Positions 16,715-25,216 of a DNA stretch of 64,000 nucleotides are shown piece after piece; position 1 is the first letter of the stretch, and each line of letters begins with the position of its first letter. This stretch comes from Actinomycetes bacterium (GTDB taxonomy: Bacteria; Actinomycetota; Actinomycetes; Propionibacteriales; Propionibacteriaceae), in NCBI GenBank assembly GCA_023443125.1, contig JAEZVO010000065.1, positions 92,380 to 156,379 on the forward strand, in the 5' to 3' direction. Under the pieces are notes generated by a model, which was given only the letters and a program-made list of their open reading frames with translations, did not search any database and had not been told where the DNA came from. The position numbers and the translations under genes were made by a program.

Positions 16715-19468
16715 TTACCATCCCGCCCCACCACTGGGAGGCTGATTGCCCCAGTTGGAGTTCGGCGGTTGTTGCCATTGTGACTGACCGCCCGGCTGCC
16801 CGGGAGGCGGCGGCGACTGCCAACCCGTCTGTGGCCCACTCGAGGGCGACGGCCCTCCTTGCGGATTCCAACGGGTGGTTGATTGCGTGGGCGGGTTCGA
16901 CCACGGGTCGGGCTGCCCACCTGCGGAAGGGCCGCCGCCCCACGGGTCGCTCGTCGGGGGTTCGGCGTCTGGTGGCAGGCCCTCGCGGAGTTTGGCGACG
17001 GCGTCGCGGATGCGGCCGCGGATGTCGTCGGTGAGTTCGTTCAGGCCCGGCGCGCCGGGGCCGGTGAAGATGGTGACCGTCACGTCGCCGGAGGTGGGGC
17101 GCTCAGGGTGCAGCGCCACCGTCCAGTTGCCCTGCACGGCCAATGGCAGTTTGGCCTTGTTGCCGGCCGACGCGAGCGAGGTGCGTCCGCCTGCAGCCTT
17201 GCCGGGCTGTTCGACGACGACGTACCCAGGCTCCGTGAGCGCCAGGCCCGTCTTCGCCCGGAGCTGCACTCCCGCGACGTCGACCTTGCGGCGTCCGCCT
17301 GCGAGCTGTGCGATCGACATGCGGCTGAGGTCGACGTCCAGGCCGTTGTCGGTGAAGGCATGCGAATCGTCGACGGGCCCGGTGAACTGCTGCGCCAGCA
17401 CTGCGTTGCCGGGGATCTTCGACGTGAGGTACTTGCTCAGGTACAAAATGCCGACGGGGATCGCGATGCCCAGCAGCGTCACACCGATGAGCGTTCCCCA
17501 CAGCACTGGCTGCGAGGCCGGGCGCTGCATCTGGAGATCAAACTCGAGCTGCACGGGTGTGCCGGCCTTGGCGCTGGGCGACTTGAGCCACACCTCCGCC
17601 TTGCCGACGAGCGCGCCATGCCCCGTGCCGCTCGGGTCGAGTGTGAGCTCGAGCCCCGACGAGCTGCACGAACCCTCATCGGCGGCGGGAGAGCTCAGCT
17701 TCGCGGAATCGAGGCCCTTCGGATATCCGGTGAACTGCGTCTTCTCGCCGAGCCAAACGCATCCCTCGCCCTCGAGCGGCACCGTGACGGTAACCGGGTC
17801 GGCCTGCTCCGTCTCACCGAAGGACACCTTGGCAGGGATCGTCGGGAAATCTTCCGGAGGTGCGACCGAGAGCGGCGTCATCACCCGGATAGGCTCCAGC
17901 TTGGTGCCTTCGACGGTTTTGCCTTGCCCAGACCACGACTGCGTCGTGACGTTCAAGGTAATCCACAGCTGCGCGCCACCGGCGGGGATCGAGCCAGGGT
18001 CGAGGGCGATGGGTTCGGTGATCGTGGTCACCGGCTTGTCCTTGACAAGCTGGCGGGTTTCACCGTCGGAGCCAGTCAACGAGACGTCGAAGCGGGACTC
18101 GTCGGACAGCGTGGCCGGATCGATCGTCTCGCCCTTGCTGTTCACCAGGCCGAGCTGCAGGTCGACGGGTTTCGCGTCGGTGCGAATCGTGACGTCCTTG
18201 CGGTTCGTCCACACCGGCTGCACGTCGCCGAAGAGCTGCAACGACGACTTCGCCAGCTCGTCGGTGTCGGTGGATGCGACGAACACCAGCCCCCACGGGC
18301 CGATCCATTCCTCGCTTTGCCCTTCGCGCTCCAGCATGAGTGTGAGCGTGCGGTCGGACAGCCACTTCCAACGCAGCGTCGCGCCGGGGACTTTCGCATT
18401 GTCGCCATCCTTCGGCATGGGTGTGAGTGCGCCGTCGCGGGTCTGCAACAGAACGCGCCCACCGTCTACGGGAAGCTGCGTAATGGCTTGCACACGCCCG
18501 ATCGAGCCGTCGAGGACGAACGTGCGGGTGCCCTCCGCGCAAGGCTCTTCGCCTTCCTTGCACAGGCCAGTTTCCTGAACATCGGAGCCCTCGGATGAGG
18601 CTTCCGCAAACGCCCAGATGAGGTCGTCGATATCGGTGGCCATGGTGAACGTACCAGGCTTGGGTTTCGTGATGTCACCGCAGGGGATGGTCTCCGCGGC
18701 GGAAAAACCCTGCATGAGATCGAACGTCTTCGGTTCGGAGTCGACGGCGAGCCCGATGCCGAGGGTGATGACGTCCATGCTGCGCAGCTGGTCGGCTACG
18801 CCACCCGGGCGGCACATGTCCTCTTGGCCGTCCTGCATGGCCCGCGCGGCGTCCTGTCGCGTCGCGAGCTTGTTGTCAGGCGCGTACGGCTTCAGGCCTC
18901 CCCACTTCTGCATCACGTCGGCGTTGGCGCGCTTGCTGATGGCGAAGCCGCCGTCGGAGAACCACACCACCATCGAGCAGTGGTCGCCTTCGGCCTGCTG
19001 GCGCTGGGCGAGCTCCTGGCGCGCTCCGTCGACGGCTTTCCAGTAGTCGGTCTCCGGCCCGTTGCGACGCTCGGCGTAGGCATCGAGATCGGCGTTGATG
19101 GGGTCGAGGTGTTCGGCGTCGAGATCAGTCCAGTCGAGCGTCTTGCTGAAGCTGTGATCGAAGCCGGCGAGCGCGACCTGCACGTTGGATTCGGGCGACT
19201 CCCCCAGGATTTCCGCGAGTCGACTCACGAACAACTTGCTGGCGGTGACCCGGGCGTTGTCCGGGTCGGTGCGTTTCAGCGAGCCCGACGTGTCGAACAG
19301 CAACAGTACGCTGCCCTGTCCTCCGCCGCGGGTGCAGCTCATGAACCGTGACGCGGGCGTTACCTCCGCATCCTCATCTGCGACGGCGCTCGGTGCGGCG
19401 AGCGGCACGATCACCAGCCCGACGATGAGGGCCAACAGCAGCGTGCGCATGGCACGCAGGCGGTTCAC
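16715..19468 (-). CDS. Secreted, membrane-anchored von Willebrand factor A protein
   Basis: 917 aa. GTG 19468 is preceded by GAGGAG and overlaps the previous stop as GTGA; the frame stays open further upstream, but that part is antisense to the BCCT gene and has no site. A signal peptide (about 7-30, ending PSAVA) precedes a vWA domain with an intact metal site DTSGS (59-63). Beta-rich segments follow, then one TM helix near 655-680, a conserved cytosolic-size domain, and a Pro/Gln/Trp-rich tail ending SGGAGW. The vWA domain is therefore outside and the tail inside, connecting the envelope to the tubulin-like/GTPase partners. Confidence 0.85.
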   Translation of the reverse strand: MNRLRAMRTLLLALIVGLVIVPLAAPSAVADEDAEVTPASRFMSCTRGGGQGSVLLLFDTSGSLKRTDPDNARVTASKLFVSRLAEILGESPESNVQVALAGFDHSFSKTLDWTDLDAEHLDPINADLDAYAERRNGPETDYWKAVDGARQELAQRQQAEGDHCSMVVWFSDGGFAISKRANADVMQKWGGLKPYAPDNKLATRQDAARAMQDGQEDMCRPGGVADQLRSMDVITLGIGLAVDSEPKTFDLMQGFSAAETIPCGDITKPKPGTFTMATDIDDLIWAFAEASSEGSDVQETGLCKEGEEPCAEGTRTFVLDGSIGRVQAITQLPVDGGRVLLQTRDGALTPMPKDGDNAKVPGATLRWKWLSDRTLTLMLEREGQSEEWIGPWGLVFVASTDTDELAKSSLQLFGDVQPVWTNRKDVTIRTDAKPVDLQLGLVNSKGETIDPATLSDESRFDVSLTGSDGETRQLVKDKPVTTITEPIALDPGSIPAGGAQLWITLNVTTQSWSGQGKTVEGTKLEPIRVMTPLSVAPPEDFPTIPAKVSFGETEQADPVTVTVPLEGEGCVWLGEKTQFTGYPKGLDSAKLSSPAADEGSCSSSGLELTLDPSGTGHGALVGKAEVWLKSPSAKAGTPVQLEFDLQMQRPASQPVLWGTLIGVTLLGIAIPVGILYLSKYLTSKIPGNAVLAQQFTGPVDDSHAFTDNGLDVDLSRMSIAQLAGGRRKVDVAGVQLRAKTGLALTEPGYVVVEQPGKAAGGRTSLASAGNKAKLPLAVQGNWTVALHPERPTSGDVTVTIFTGPGAPGLNELTDDIRGRIRDAVAKLREGLPPDAEPPTSDPWGGGPSAGGQPDPWSNPPTQSTTRWNPQGGPSPSSGPQTGWQSPPPPGQPGGQSQWQQPPNSNWGNQPPSGGAGW

Positions 19469-19881
19469 GACCAGACTCCTCTGGCGACGTCGCTCGCAAT
19501 GAGCCACGCGGCGAGCGCAACAGCGACGAGCGCTAGCACGACGGCGATCCGTCGGCCCCACTCGGCCAGACCAGATGGCCGGTACCAGCCCGACTCGCGC
19601 TTCTTGCCGTCGGCGGAGGTGAACAGCGCGACGGCGGTGATGGCCAGTGGACCCGCCAGCACCCATGCGATAAGCCCCATCGTGGCTCCGTGCCCAACGA
19701 TGGCAAGCACAAGCGCGACGAGTGAGAGCAGCACGCTGACGCCCAGCCACAACATCGGCGGGGTGTTCGGTTCCACGAATTCGACGGCACGCTGATCTGC
19801 TCCGAAGGCAGCGGTTTGCGCCTGCGCGTCGTAGCGGGGCGGGGGCGCCGACCAGTCCCCATCCGAACCAGACCAAGTCAT
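19465..19881 (-). CDS. Small 3-TM membrane protein, first gene of the operon
   Basis: 138 aa from ATG 19881 (MTWSGSDGDW); GTG 19890 would add three residues. A polar, Pro-rich N-terminus is followed by three hydrophobic helices (about 43-65, 68-88 and 110-133). No clear ribosome site is present, so translation may be leaderless or nearly so. Its stop overlaps the start of the vWA gene (GTGA), which marks it as the first cistron of the ten-gene operon. No family is recognised; it could be an assembly factor for the vWA protein. Confidence 0.6.
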   Translation of the reverse strand: MTWSGSDGDWSAPPPRYDAQAQTAAFGADQRAVEFVEPNTPPMLWLGVSVLLSLVALVLAIVGHGATMGLIAWVLAGPLAITAVALFTSADGKKRESGWYRPSGLAEWGRRIAVVLALVAVALAAWLIASDVARGVWS

Positions 19882-19907
19882 GCTTTGCACTGTAGCGGAA
19901 CACGCAG

Positions 19908-19913
19908 ATCATA
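19908..19913 (-). promoter_or_regulatory. Candidate -10 box for the ten-gene operon
   Basis: TATGAT on the minus strand lies 26 bases before ATG 19881, in the 119-base divergent spacer shared with the BCCT gene. No good -35 is present at the usual distance, so this is a weak call. Confidence 0.3.
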
Positions 19914-20000
19914 CCGCCAAATCGCGCTCCGCTTGGGCACACGATAGGGTCGAATGGCGCCAATGCGCACTCCCCCAATGACGACGAAGGTGATTTCTGC

Positions 20001-21770
20001 ATGTCTGAAACTCCCAAGACGGACGAGACGCACGAGGAGTTGAGCGCAGCCGACGAGCTTGCTTCGCTGCTGGCTACCGACACTCCCGCGCAGCACGCGA
20101 CCGAGGAGGTGAAACTGCAATCTGAGGCTGACTCCCCCATCGACTGGCTCATCGCTGGTCCCGCCATCGCGATCACCGTCGCTGTGGTGGCATGGGGCCT
20201 GCTCGCGTCGACGTCGTTCGCGAGCTTCGCCAGCTCGGCACTCGATTTCATCGTCACGAACTTCGGCTGGGCATTCGTGCTGTTCAGCACCGTATTCGTC
20301 GTGTTTGTGCTGGTGATTGCCTTCAGCAACTTCGGGCGCATCAAACTCGGCGGGGCCGAGGAAGAACCAGAGTTCAACACCGTCAGCTGGGTAGCGATGA
20401 TGTTTGCCGCCGGCATGGGCATCGGCCTCATGTTCTACGGCGCCTCTGAGCCGCTCACCTTCTACCGCGACGGTGTGCCCGGCCACGCAGAACATGAAGT
20501 GATGCCTGCGATGGCCACCGCCATGTTCCACTGGACCCTCCACCCCTGGGCCATGTACGCCATCGTCGGCCTGGCCATTGCGTACTCGACCTTCCGCATA
20601 GGTCGCAAGCAGCTGCTCAGCCAGGCCTTCGTTCCCCTGATCGGCGAGAAGCTCGCCGGCGGCTGGCTTGGACGAATTATCGACGTGCTCGCAATTTTCG
20701 CGACGGTGTTCGGCACCGCCTGCTCGCTCGGCCTGGGCGCGCTGCAGATTGGTGCAGGGCTGAAGGCGTCGGGGCTGATCGAAAACCCGGGGCAATGGGT
20801 TGTCATCGGTATTGTGCTGGTGCTGACGCTGGCTTTCTTGCTGTCGGCCATGTCGGGCGTGAGCAGGGGCATTCAGTACCTGTCGAACACCAACATGGTG
20901 CTCGCCGCGTTCCTGGCGATCTTCGTATTCGTTCTGGGCCCCACGGTGTCGGTGCTGAACCTCATCCCCGGCTCGATCGGCGCCTACCTCTCCGGATTCT
21001 TCGAGATGGCGAGCCGCACCGCCGAGACCGCCGACGGCACGGCCGGCGGCTTCCTGGCCGGCTGGACCATCTTCTACTGGGCCTGGTGGATCTCCTGGAG
21101 CCCCTTTGTCGGCATGTTCGTCGCACGCATTTCGCGCGGCCGCACCATTCGCGAGTTCTGCCTCACAGTACTGTTCGTGCCCGCGGCTGTATCCACCATC
21201 TGGTTCGCGATCTTCGGCGGCACCGCCATCCACTTGGAACGCGAAGGCAACTCCATCTGGGGCGACGGTTCGGCCCAAACCCAGCTATTTAACCTGCTGC
21301 ACCAGATGCCCGGCGGATTCATTGCAGGCATCGTCGCGATGATCCTGCTGGCGACGTTCTTCATCACCTCGGCCGACTCCGCGTCGACGGTGATGGGGTC
21401 CATGTCGCAAGGCGGACGTTCCGACGCATCGCCGGGCCTCTCCGCGGTGTGGGGCGTAATGACCGCGATGATCGGTCTCACCCTGCTGCTGTCTGGTGGT
21501 AACGATGCGCTGTCCAACCTGCAGAACGTGACCATCATCGCGGCGAGCCCCTTCCTGCTCGTGCTCGTGTTCTTGATGCCCGCCATCGTGAAGGCACTGC
21601 GTGCAGACATCATCTACGTCGAGCTTCGCGAACACCAGGCGTTCCAGCGCAAGCTCGCGCGCGAGCGTCGCCTCCATCGCGAGCAGCTAGAAATCGAGCG
21701 CCAGAAGGCGCGTTTCGCCAAGCTGCGCCCAGGAGGTCGACCCACGAAGTCGCCGACGTCGAAGAAGTAA
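20001..21770 (+). CDS. BCCT-family glycine betaine/choline/carnitine transporter
   Basis: 589 aa, with about 12 membrane helices between residues 50 and 540. The segment [22 protein letters not shown] is the BCCT signature (shown in two parts: WAWWISWSP and [13 protein letters not shown]), and [14 protein letters not shown] is the sodium/substrate loop of BetP-like proteins. The C-terminal 45 residues are strongly basic and helical, like the BetP tail that senses osmotic stress, which suggests an osmoregulated betaine carrier. GAAGGTGA precedes the ATG. The gene stands alone, divergent from the tubulin-like operon and convergent with the rhomboid gene. Exact substrate is unknown. Confidence 0.9.
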   Translation: MSETPKTDETHEELSAADELASLLATDTPAQHATEEVKLQSEADSPIDWLIAGPAIAITVAVVAWGLLASTSFASFASSALDFIVTNFGWAFVLFSTVFVVFVLVIAFSNFGRIKLGGAEEEPEFNTVSWVAMMFAAGMGIGLMFYGASEPLTFYRDGVPGHAEHEVMPAMATAMFHWTLHPWAMYAIVGLAIAYSTFRIGRKQLLSQAFVPLIGEKLAGGWLGRIIDVLAIFATVFGTACSLGLGALQIGAGLKASGLIENPGQWVVIGIVLVLTLAFLLSAMSGVSRGIQYLSNTNMVLAAFLAIFVFVLGPTVSVLNLIPGSIGAYLSGFFEMASRTAETADGTAGGFLAGWTIFYWAWWISWSPFVGMFVARISRGRTIREFCLTVLFVPAAVSTIWFAIFGGTAIHLEREGNSIWGDGSAQTQLFNLLHQMPGGFIAGIVAMILLATFFITSADSASTVMGSMSQGGRSDASPGLSAVWGVMTAMIGLTLLLSGGNDALSNLQNVTIIAASPFLLVLVFLMPAIVKALRADIIYVELREHQAFQRKLARERRLHREQLEIERQKARFAKLRPGGRPTKSPTSKK

Positions 21771-21819
21771 CCTCACCGCGACGAGCGCCACTCGTCGCCT
21801 CAGTAACGAAGGCAGGTGC

Positions 21820-21922
21820 AACCTGTGCGGCTCAGTCGCGGCACATGTGTCCAACGCTTCTGCGCGACGAGGCATCGTCGGGAAGCAAAGGAACATTGAT
21901 CCGCGACTGAGCCGCACAGGTT
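21820..21922. repeat. 22-bp perfect inverted repeat with 59-base core
   Basis: AACCTGTGCGGCTCAGTCGCGG (22 bp, 21820-21841; key part CTGTGCGGCTCAGTCGC) is matched exactly by its complement at 21901-21922. The core contains a second hairpin (CGACGAggcaTCGTCG-like). It fills the space between the convergent BCCT and rhomboid genes. It could be a terminator, but arms this long and exact also suggest a mobile palindromic unit. Confidence 0.7.
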
Positions 21923-21959
21923 ACGAGTGCCCCGCCGGCCCCGCGCGGGCCACGTCGGT

Positions 21960-22853
21960 TTAGGTGAAGCGCAGGAGTGCGATGGCGATGATGGCTGCGA
22001 CGGCGGCCGCGCCCAGCAGGCCGATGAGCGTCCATTCCCAGCGACGCTGCTTCCTCGGCAGATGCACCATGAGCGCGGTGATCGCGACGCCGCCCAGCAA
22101 CCCGCCGAGGTGCCCCTCCCATGAGACGTTCGGCACCATGAACGTGAGCACCACGTTGAGGCCGAGCCAGATGAGGATGCTCCTGAGCCCTTCCGGGTGA
22201 CGCTGCTTCAACGCGACGACGAGGAACGCGCCCATGAGGCCGAAAATGGCGCCAGATGCGCCGAGCGTGCCACCAAAAGGCGCGCTGAAGAGCATCACGA
22301 GCGCGCTCGCCGTGATGGCCGAGAAGAAGTACATCGCGAGGAAGCGGGCGCGACCAAACACCATCTCCACCTGGGGGCCGAGCACCCACAGCGCCATCAT
22401 GTTGAACATGATGTGCCAGGGCTGCACGTGGGTGAATGCGCTCGTCAGCACCTGCCAGAATGCGCCAGTGGCGACGCCGGGGATCCACGTCGAACCGTGT
22501 CCGGCGCAGCCGGCTGGGTCGGTCAAGATGATCTGGCTGGAGTCGTAGGGGCAGATGCCGTACGGCGTGAGCGCGAGGTGCTCGATGAGTGGGCTGCTTC
22601 CCATGCCGGTTGCCAAGATGGCCAGCCAGACTGCGACGTTCACGCTGATGAGCACCAGCGACGTGACGTGATTCGGTTGCACGCGACGCGTCTTCAGCCG
22701 TGCGTTCGGCTGCGGGTTCGCGCGCACGCACTCGGGGCAGTGGAAACCGACGGAGCCCTGAATCATGCAGTCCGGGCAAATCGGGCGCTCACAACGCTGG
22801 CAGACGATTCGCGCGGCGCGCTCTGGGTGGCGGTAACAAACTTGGGCGTCCAT
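21960..22853 (-). CDS. Rhomboid-family intramembrane serine protease with zinc finger
   Basis: 297 aa. An N-terminal B-box-like zinc finger (about 7-45: CYRHPERAARIVCQRC, then CPDC and CPEC) precedes six membrane helices. The catalytic serine is in GASG (GTLGASGAIFG) and the histidine in the last helix (WEGHLGGLLGG), so both active-site residues are present. This is the usual actinobacterial architecture. ATG 22853 fits the zinc-finger start; TTG 22862 would add three residues. Its substrate is unknown. Some rhomboids trim signal-anchored proteins. Confidence 0.9.
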   Translation of the reverse strand: MDAQVCYRHPERAARIVCQRCERPICPDCMIQGSVGFHCPECVRANPQPNARLKTRRVQPNHVTSLVLISVNVAVWLAILATGMGSSPLIEHLALTPYGICPYDSSQIILTDPAGCAGHGSTWIPGVATGAFWQVLTSAFTHVQPWHIMFNMMALWVLGPQVEMVFGRARFLAMYFFSAITASALVMLFSAPFGGTLGASGAIFGLMGAFLVVALKQRHPEGLRSILIWLGLNVVLTFMVPNVSWEGHLGGLLGGVAITALMVHLPRKQRRWEWTLIGLLGAAAVAAIIAIALLRFT

Positions 22854-22941
22854 CGCCGACAAGTATGCCCCACGCCGACGAGCTCACCTGCCGCGGTTGC
22901 GGCGAACGCCGGCGGGTGGAACGCGTCGGTACTGTGTTCTC

Positions 22942-24147
22942 ATGATGCATTCACATTCCCATGGCGACGTACAGATTGAGGTGGGCACGAAAGCGAAGGC
23001 CTGGCTGATCGGCTTTCTCGTGCTGCTCGCGGTGCTCACCGTCGCGGGAATCATCTGGCTGTGGCCAACGTCGAGTGAGATGCAGGAAGGCATCCACCAT
23101 GTGCCCGCAGCCGAAGGGGTGATCGAGACCAGCGGGCGCATCACGCGCGTCGAGCCGACGTGTGAGGGGCAGTTCGATACGTCGAGCGGGCAGGTGGCGT
23201 GCGTGACGTACGAGATCACGGTGCTAGGTGGGCCAGACGAGGGGTCGACGCAGCGCGTCGAGGTGACGGGCCCGCAATCGTCGGCGGGGCTCGGCGCGGG
23301 CGACGTCGTGCAGGTGTCTCGCATCGACGCCGCTGACAACGTGTTTTACGCCTACCGCGGCATCGACCGCACGCCCGTGTTCATTGCTCTCGCCGTGCTG
23401 TTCGTCATCGCCGTGATCGCGGTCGCGAGATGGAAGGGGTTCTTCGCGCTCGTCGGGTTGGTGGTTGCGGGGGCGGTGCTCGTGCGGTTCATCATCCCAG
23501 GCATTTTGCTGGGGAAACCGGGCGTGCTCGTGGCGATCGTCGGCTCCACCGCCATCATGTTCGTGGTGCTCTACGTGGCGCACGGCATATCTATCCGTAC
23601 CTCGACGGCGCTGGCCGGCACCATGCTGGGGCTGCTCGTCACTGCGGGGCTCGGTTCCGCCAGCGTGTATCTCGCGAAGCTCACCGGCTTCGCGGAGGAG
23701 ACGGAGTGGGACCTGCAAAACCTTGCGCCGGGCCTCGATTTTCGGCAGTTGCTCATCGCTGGGCTGATCATCGGCGGGTTGGGCGTCCTGAACGACACCA
23801 CCATCACCCAAGCCTCGGCTGTGTTCGAGCTACGTGCCGCGGCGCCGACGATGCGTCGTCGGGAGATTTTCTCGTCGGGCATGCGAATCGGGCGCGACCA
23901 CATCGCGTCGACGATCTACACCATCGTGTTCGCCTACGCTGGCAGTGCGCTCGTGGTGATCATGCTCGTCTACTTCACGTCGACGTCGCTGCTGCTCACC
24001 ATCAATCAGGAGCTGTTCGCGAGCGAGATTGTGCGCACACTGGGGTCGTCGATCGGGTTGATCTTGTCGGTACCTATCACGACGGGGATCGCCGCCCTGA
24101 CCGTCGGTCCTGCGCAGCCGGTGCCTCACGCGGCTGACGGCAGCTAA
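22942..24147 (+). CDS. YibE/F-family membrane protein
   Basis: 401 aa from ATG 22942 (MMHSHSHGDVQIEV). A His-rich N-terminus and one TM helix (about 17-38) lead to an extracytoplasmic beta domain (about 45-135), then about seven membrane helices. The sequence and layout (NDTTITQASAVFEL.. and DHIASTIYTIVFAYAGSAL) fit the YibE/YibF family, seen next to or fused with putative efflux functions but not biochemically defined. No clear ribosome site is visible. It is divergent from the rhomboid gene and convergent with the sugar ABC operon. Confidence 0.8.
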   Translation: MMHSHSHGDVQIEVGTKAKAWLIGFLVLLAVLTVAGIIWLWPTSSEMQEGIHHVPAAEGVIETSGRITRVEPTCEGQFDTSSGQVACVTYEITVLGGPDEGSTQRVEVTGPQSSAGLGAGDVVQVSRIDAADNVFYAYRGIDRTPVFIALAVLFVIAVIAVARWKGFFALVGLVVAGAVLVRFIIPGILLGKPGVLVAIVGSTAIMFVVLYVAHGISIRTSTALAGTMLGLLVTAGLGSASVYLAKLTGFAEETEWDLQNLAPGLDFRQLLIAGLIIGGLGVLNDTTITQASAVFELRAAAPTMRRREIFSSGMRIGRDHIASTIYTIVFAYAGSALVVIMLVYFTSTSLLLTINQELFASEIVRTLGSSIGLILSVPITTGIAALTVGPAQPVPHAADGS

Positions 24148-24152
24148 TACAA

Positions 24153-24190
24153 CGTGGTTGCAGCCAACTCGGAAGTCGACTGCAACCACG
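24153..24190. terminator. Hairpin between convergent YibE/F and ABC-permease genes
   Basis: CGTGGTTGCAG (24153-24163) pairs with CTGCAACCACG (24180-24190) around a 16-base loop, immediately after the YibE/F stop and 25 bases from the permease stop. Confidence 0.6.
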
Positions 24191-24214
24191 CTGTGTTGCG
24201 ACGAGGGATAAGTA

Positions 24215-25216
24215 TCAGGCTGCCGCCAGACGACGACGCTTCTCTTCCGATGCGTTGCGCCGGACGTCAACGAACACCGCCACGATGATGACCGAGCCAA
24301 TCACCATGAACTGCACATCGGACTGAGCGTTCATCAGCGTGAGTCCGTTACGGATGACGGAGATGATCAGCGCACCAATCAGCGTGCCCCAGATCGTGCC
24401 CTTACCGCCGGTAAACGAAGCGCCACCAATGATGCAGGCGGCAATGGCGTCGGTCTCGTAGTTACCGGACATACCCGCCGACGGATTGGCCACGCCCGAA
24501 CGCCCGACGATCACGATGCCCGCAAGTGCGGAACAGAAACCGGCCGCTCCATACACGAAGGTAAGCACCCTGTCGGTGTTGATACCGGACAGCCGAGTCG
24601 CTTCGGGGTTACCGCCGACTGCGTAGATAGAACGTCCGAGCGCGGTCCGGTTCAGCAGAAGGTGCACGAACACGAACAGCACCAGCATGGCCAAGAAGGA
24701 CAGCGGGATGCCATTGAAGCCGCCGCCCTTAAACAGATCAGCTGACCCAAGGAAGGTGACGCCTTCGTCGAATCCGGAAATCGTTCTTGTAGCGAGCAGG
24801 TAGAGCGCCAAGCCTGCAAGCACATACTTCATACCCAGTGTGGAAACGAAGGGGTGAGGAAGCTTGAGCTTGGTGAGCAGCAGGCCGTTGACTACACCCA
24901 CCAGGGTTCCAACCAGCAGAGCGGTCAGCAGCAGCACAATCGGGTTCGAGATGCCGAATGTCACCATGAGGAACGCCATGGCACATGCGCTCAGAATGGC
25001 ATTCGTACCAACGGACAAGTCGATGCCCGCTGTAATGAGCGTCAACAGCATGCCCGTCGCCAGAAAACCGTTCACGGCGGTCTGGCGAAGAATGTTCATA
25101 CTGTTGTTCACCGTGGCGAACTGTGGCGTGAGCAACGACATGATGATGATCAGAATCGCCAATGCCAGCAGCGGCGCCAATTTTTCGAGGAACTTCACAG
25201 CCTTGCTCTTGTTCAC
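24215..25216 (-). CDS. CUT2-family sugar ABC transporter permease (RbsC-like)
   Basis: 333 aa, with eight to ten membrane helices. The family motif region LSVGTNAILSACAMAF and the GGNPEATRLSGIN loop are characteristic of ribose/xylose/inositol-type permeases. GTG 25216 overlaps the stop of the ATPase gene (GTGA) and has GAAAGG upstream. Together with the genes at 25213 and 26799 it forms a complete importer. CUT2 systems use one permease homodimer, so no second permease is expected. Confidence 0.92.
   Translation of the reverse strand: MNKSKAVKFLEKLAPLLALAILIIIMSLLTPQFATVNNSMNILRQTAVNGFLATGMLLTLITAGIDLSVGTNAILSACAMAFLMVTFGISNPIVLLLTALLVGTLVGVVNGLLLTKLKLPHPFVSTLGMKYVLAGLALYLLATRTISGFDEGVTFLGSADLFKGGGFNGIPLSFLAMLVLFVFVHLLLNRTALGRSIYAVGGNPEATRLSGINTDRVLTFVYGAAGFCSALAGIVIVGRSGVANPSAGMSGNYETDAIAACIIGGASFTGGKGTIWGTLIGALIISVIRNGLTLMNAQSDVQFMVIGSVIIVAVFVDVRRNASEEKRRRLAAA

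Noticed and set aside
16883..18598. 571-codon plus-strand frame over the vWA gene
   Set aside because: Same reason: antisense to a protein with a signal peptide and intact vWA motif, with no features of its own.
19469..20431. Upstream extension of the vWA reading frame to a distant ATG
   Set aside because: It would overlap the 3-TM gene and run antisense to the BCCT gene; the signal peptide starts at 19468 behind a good GAGGAG.
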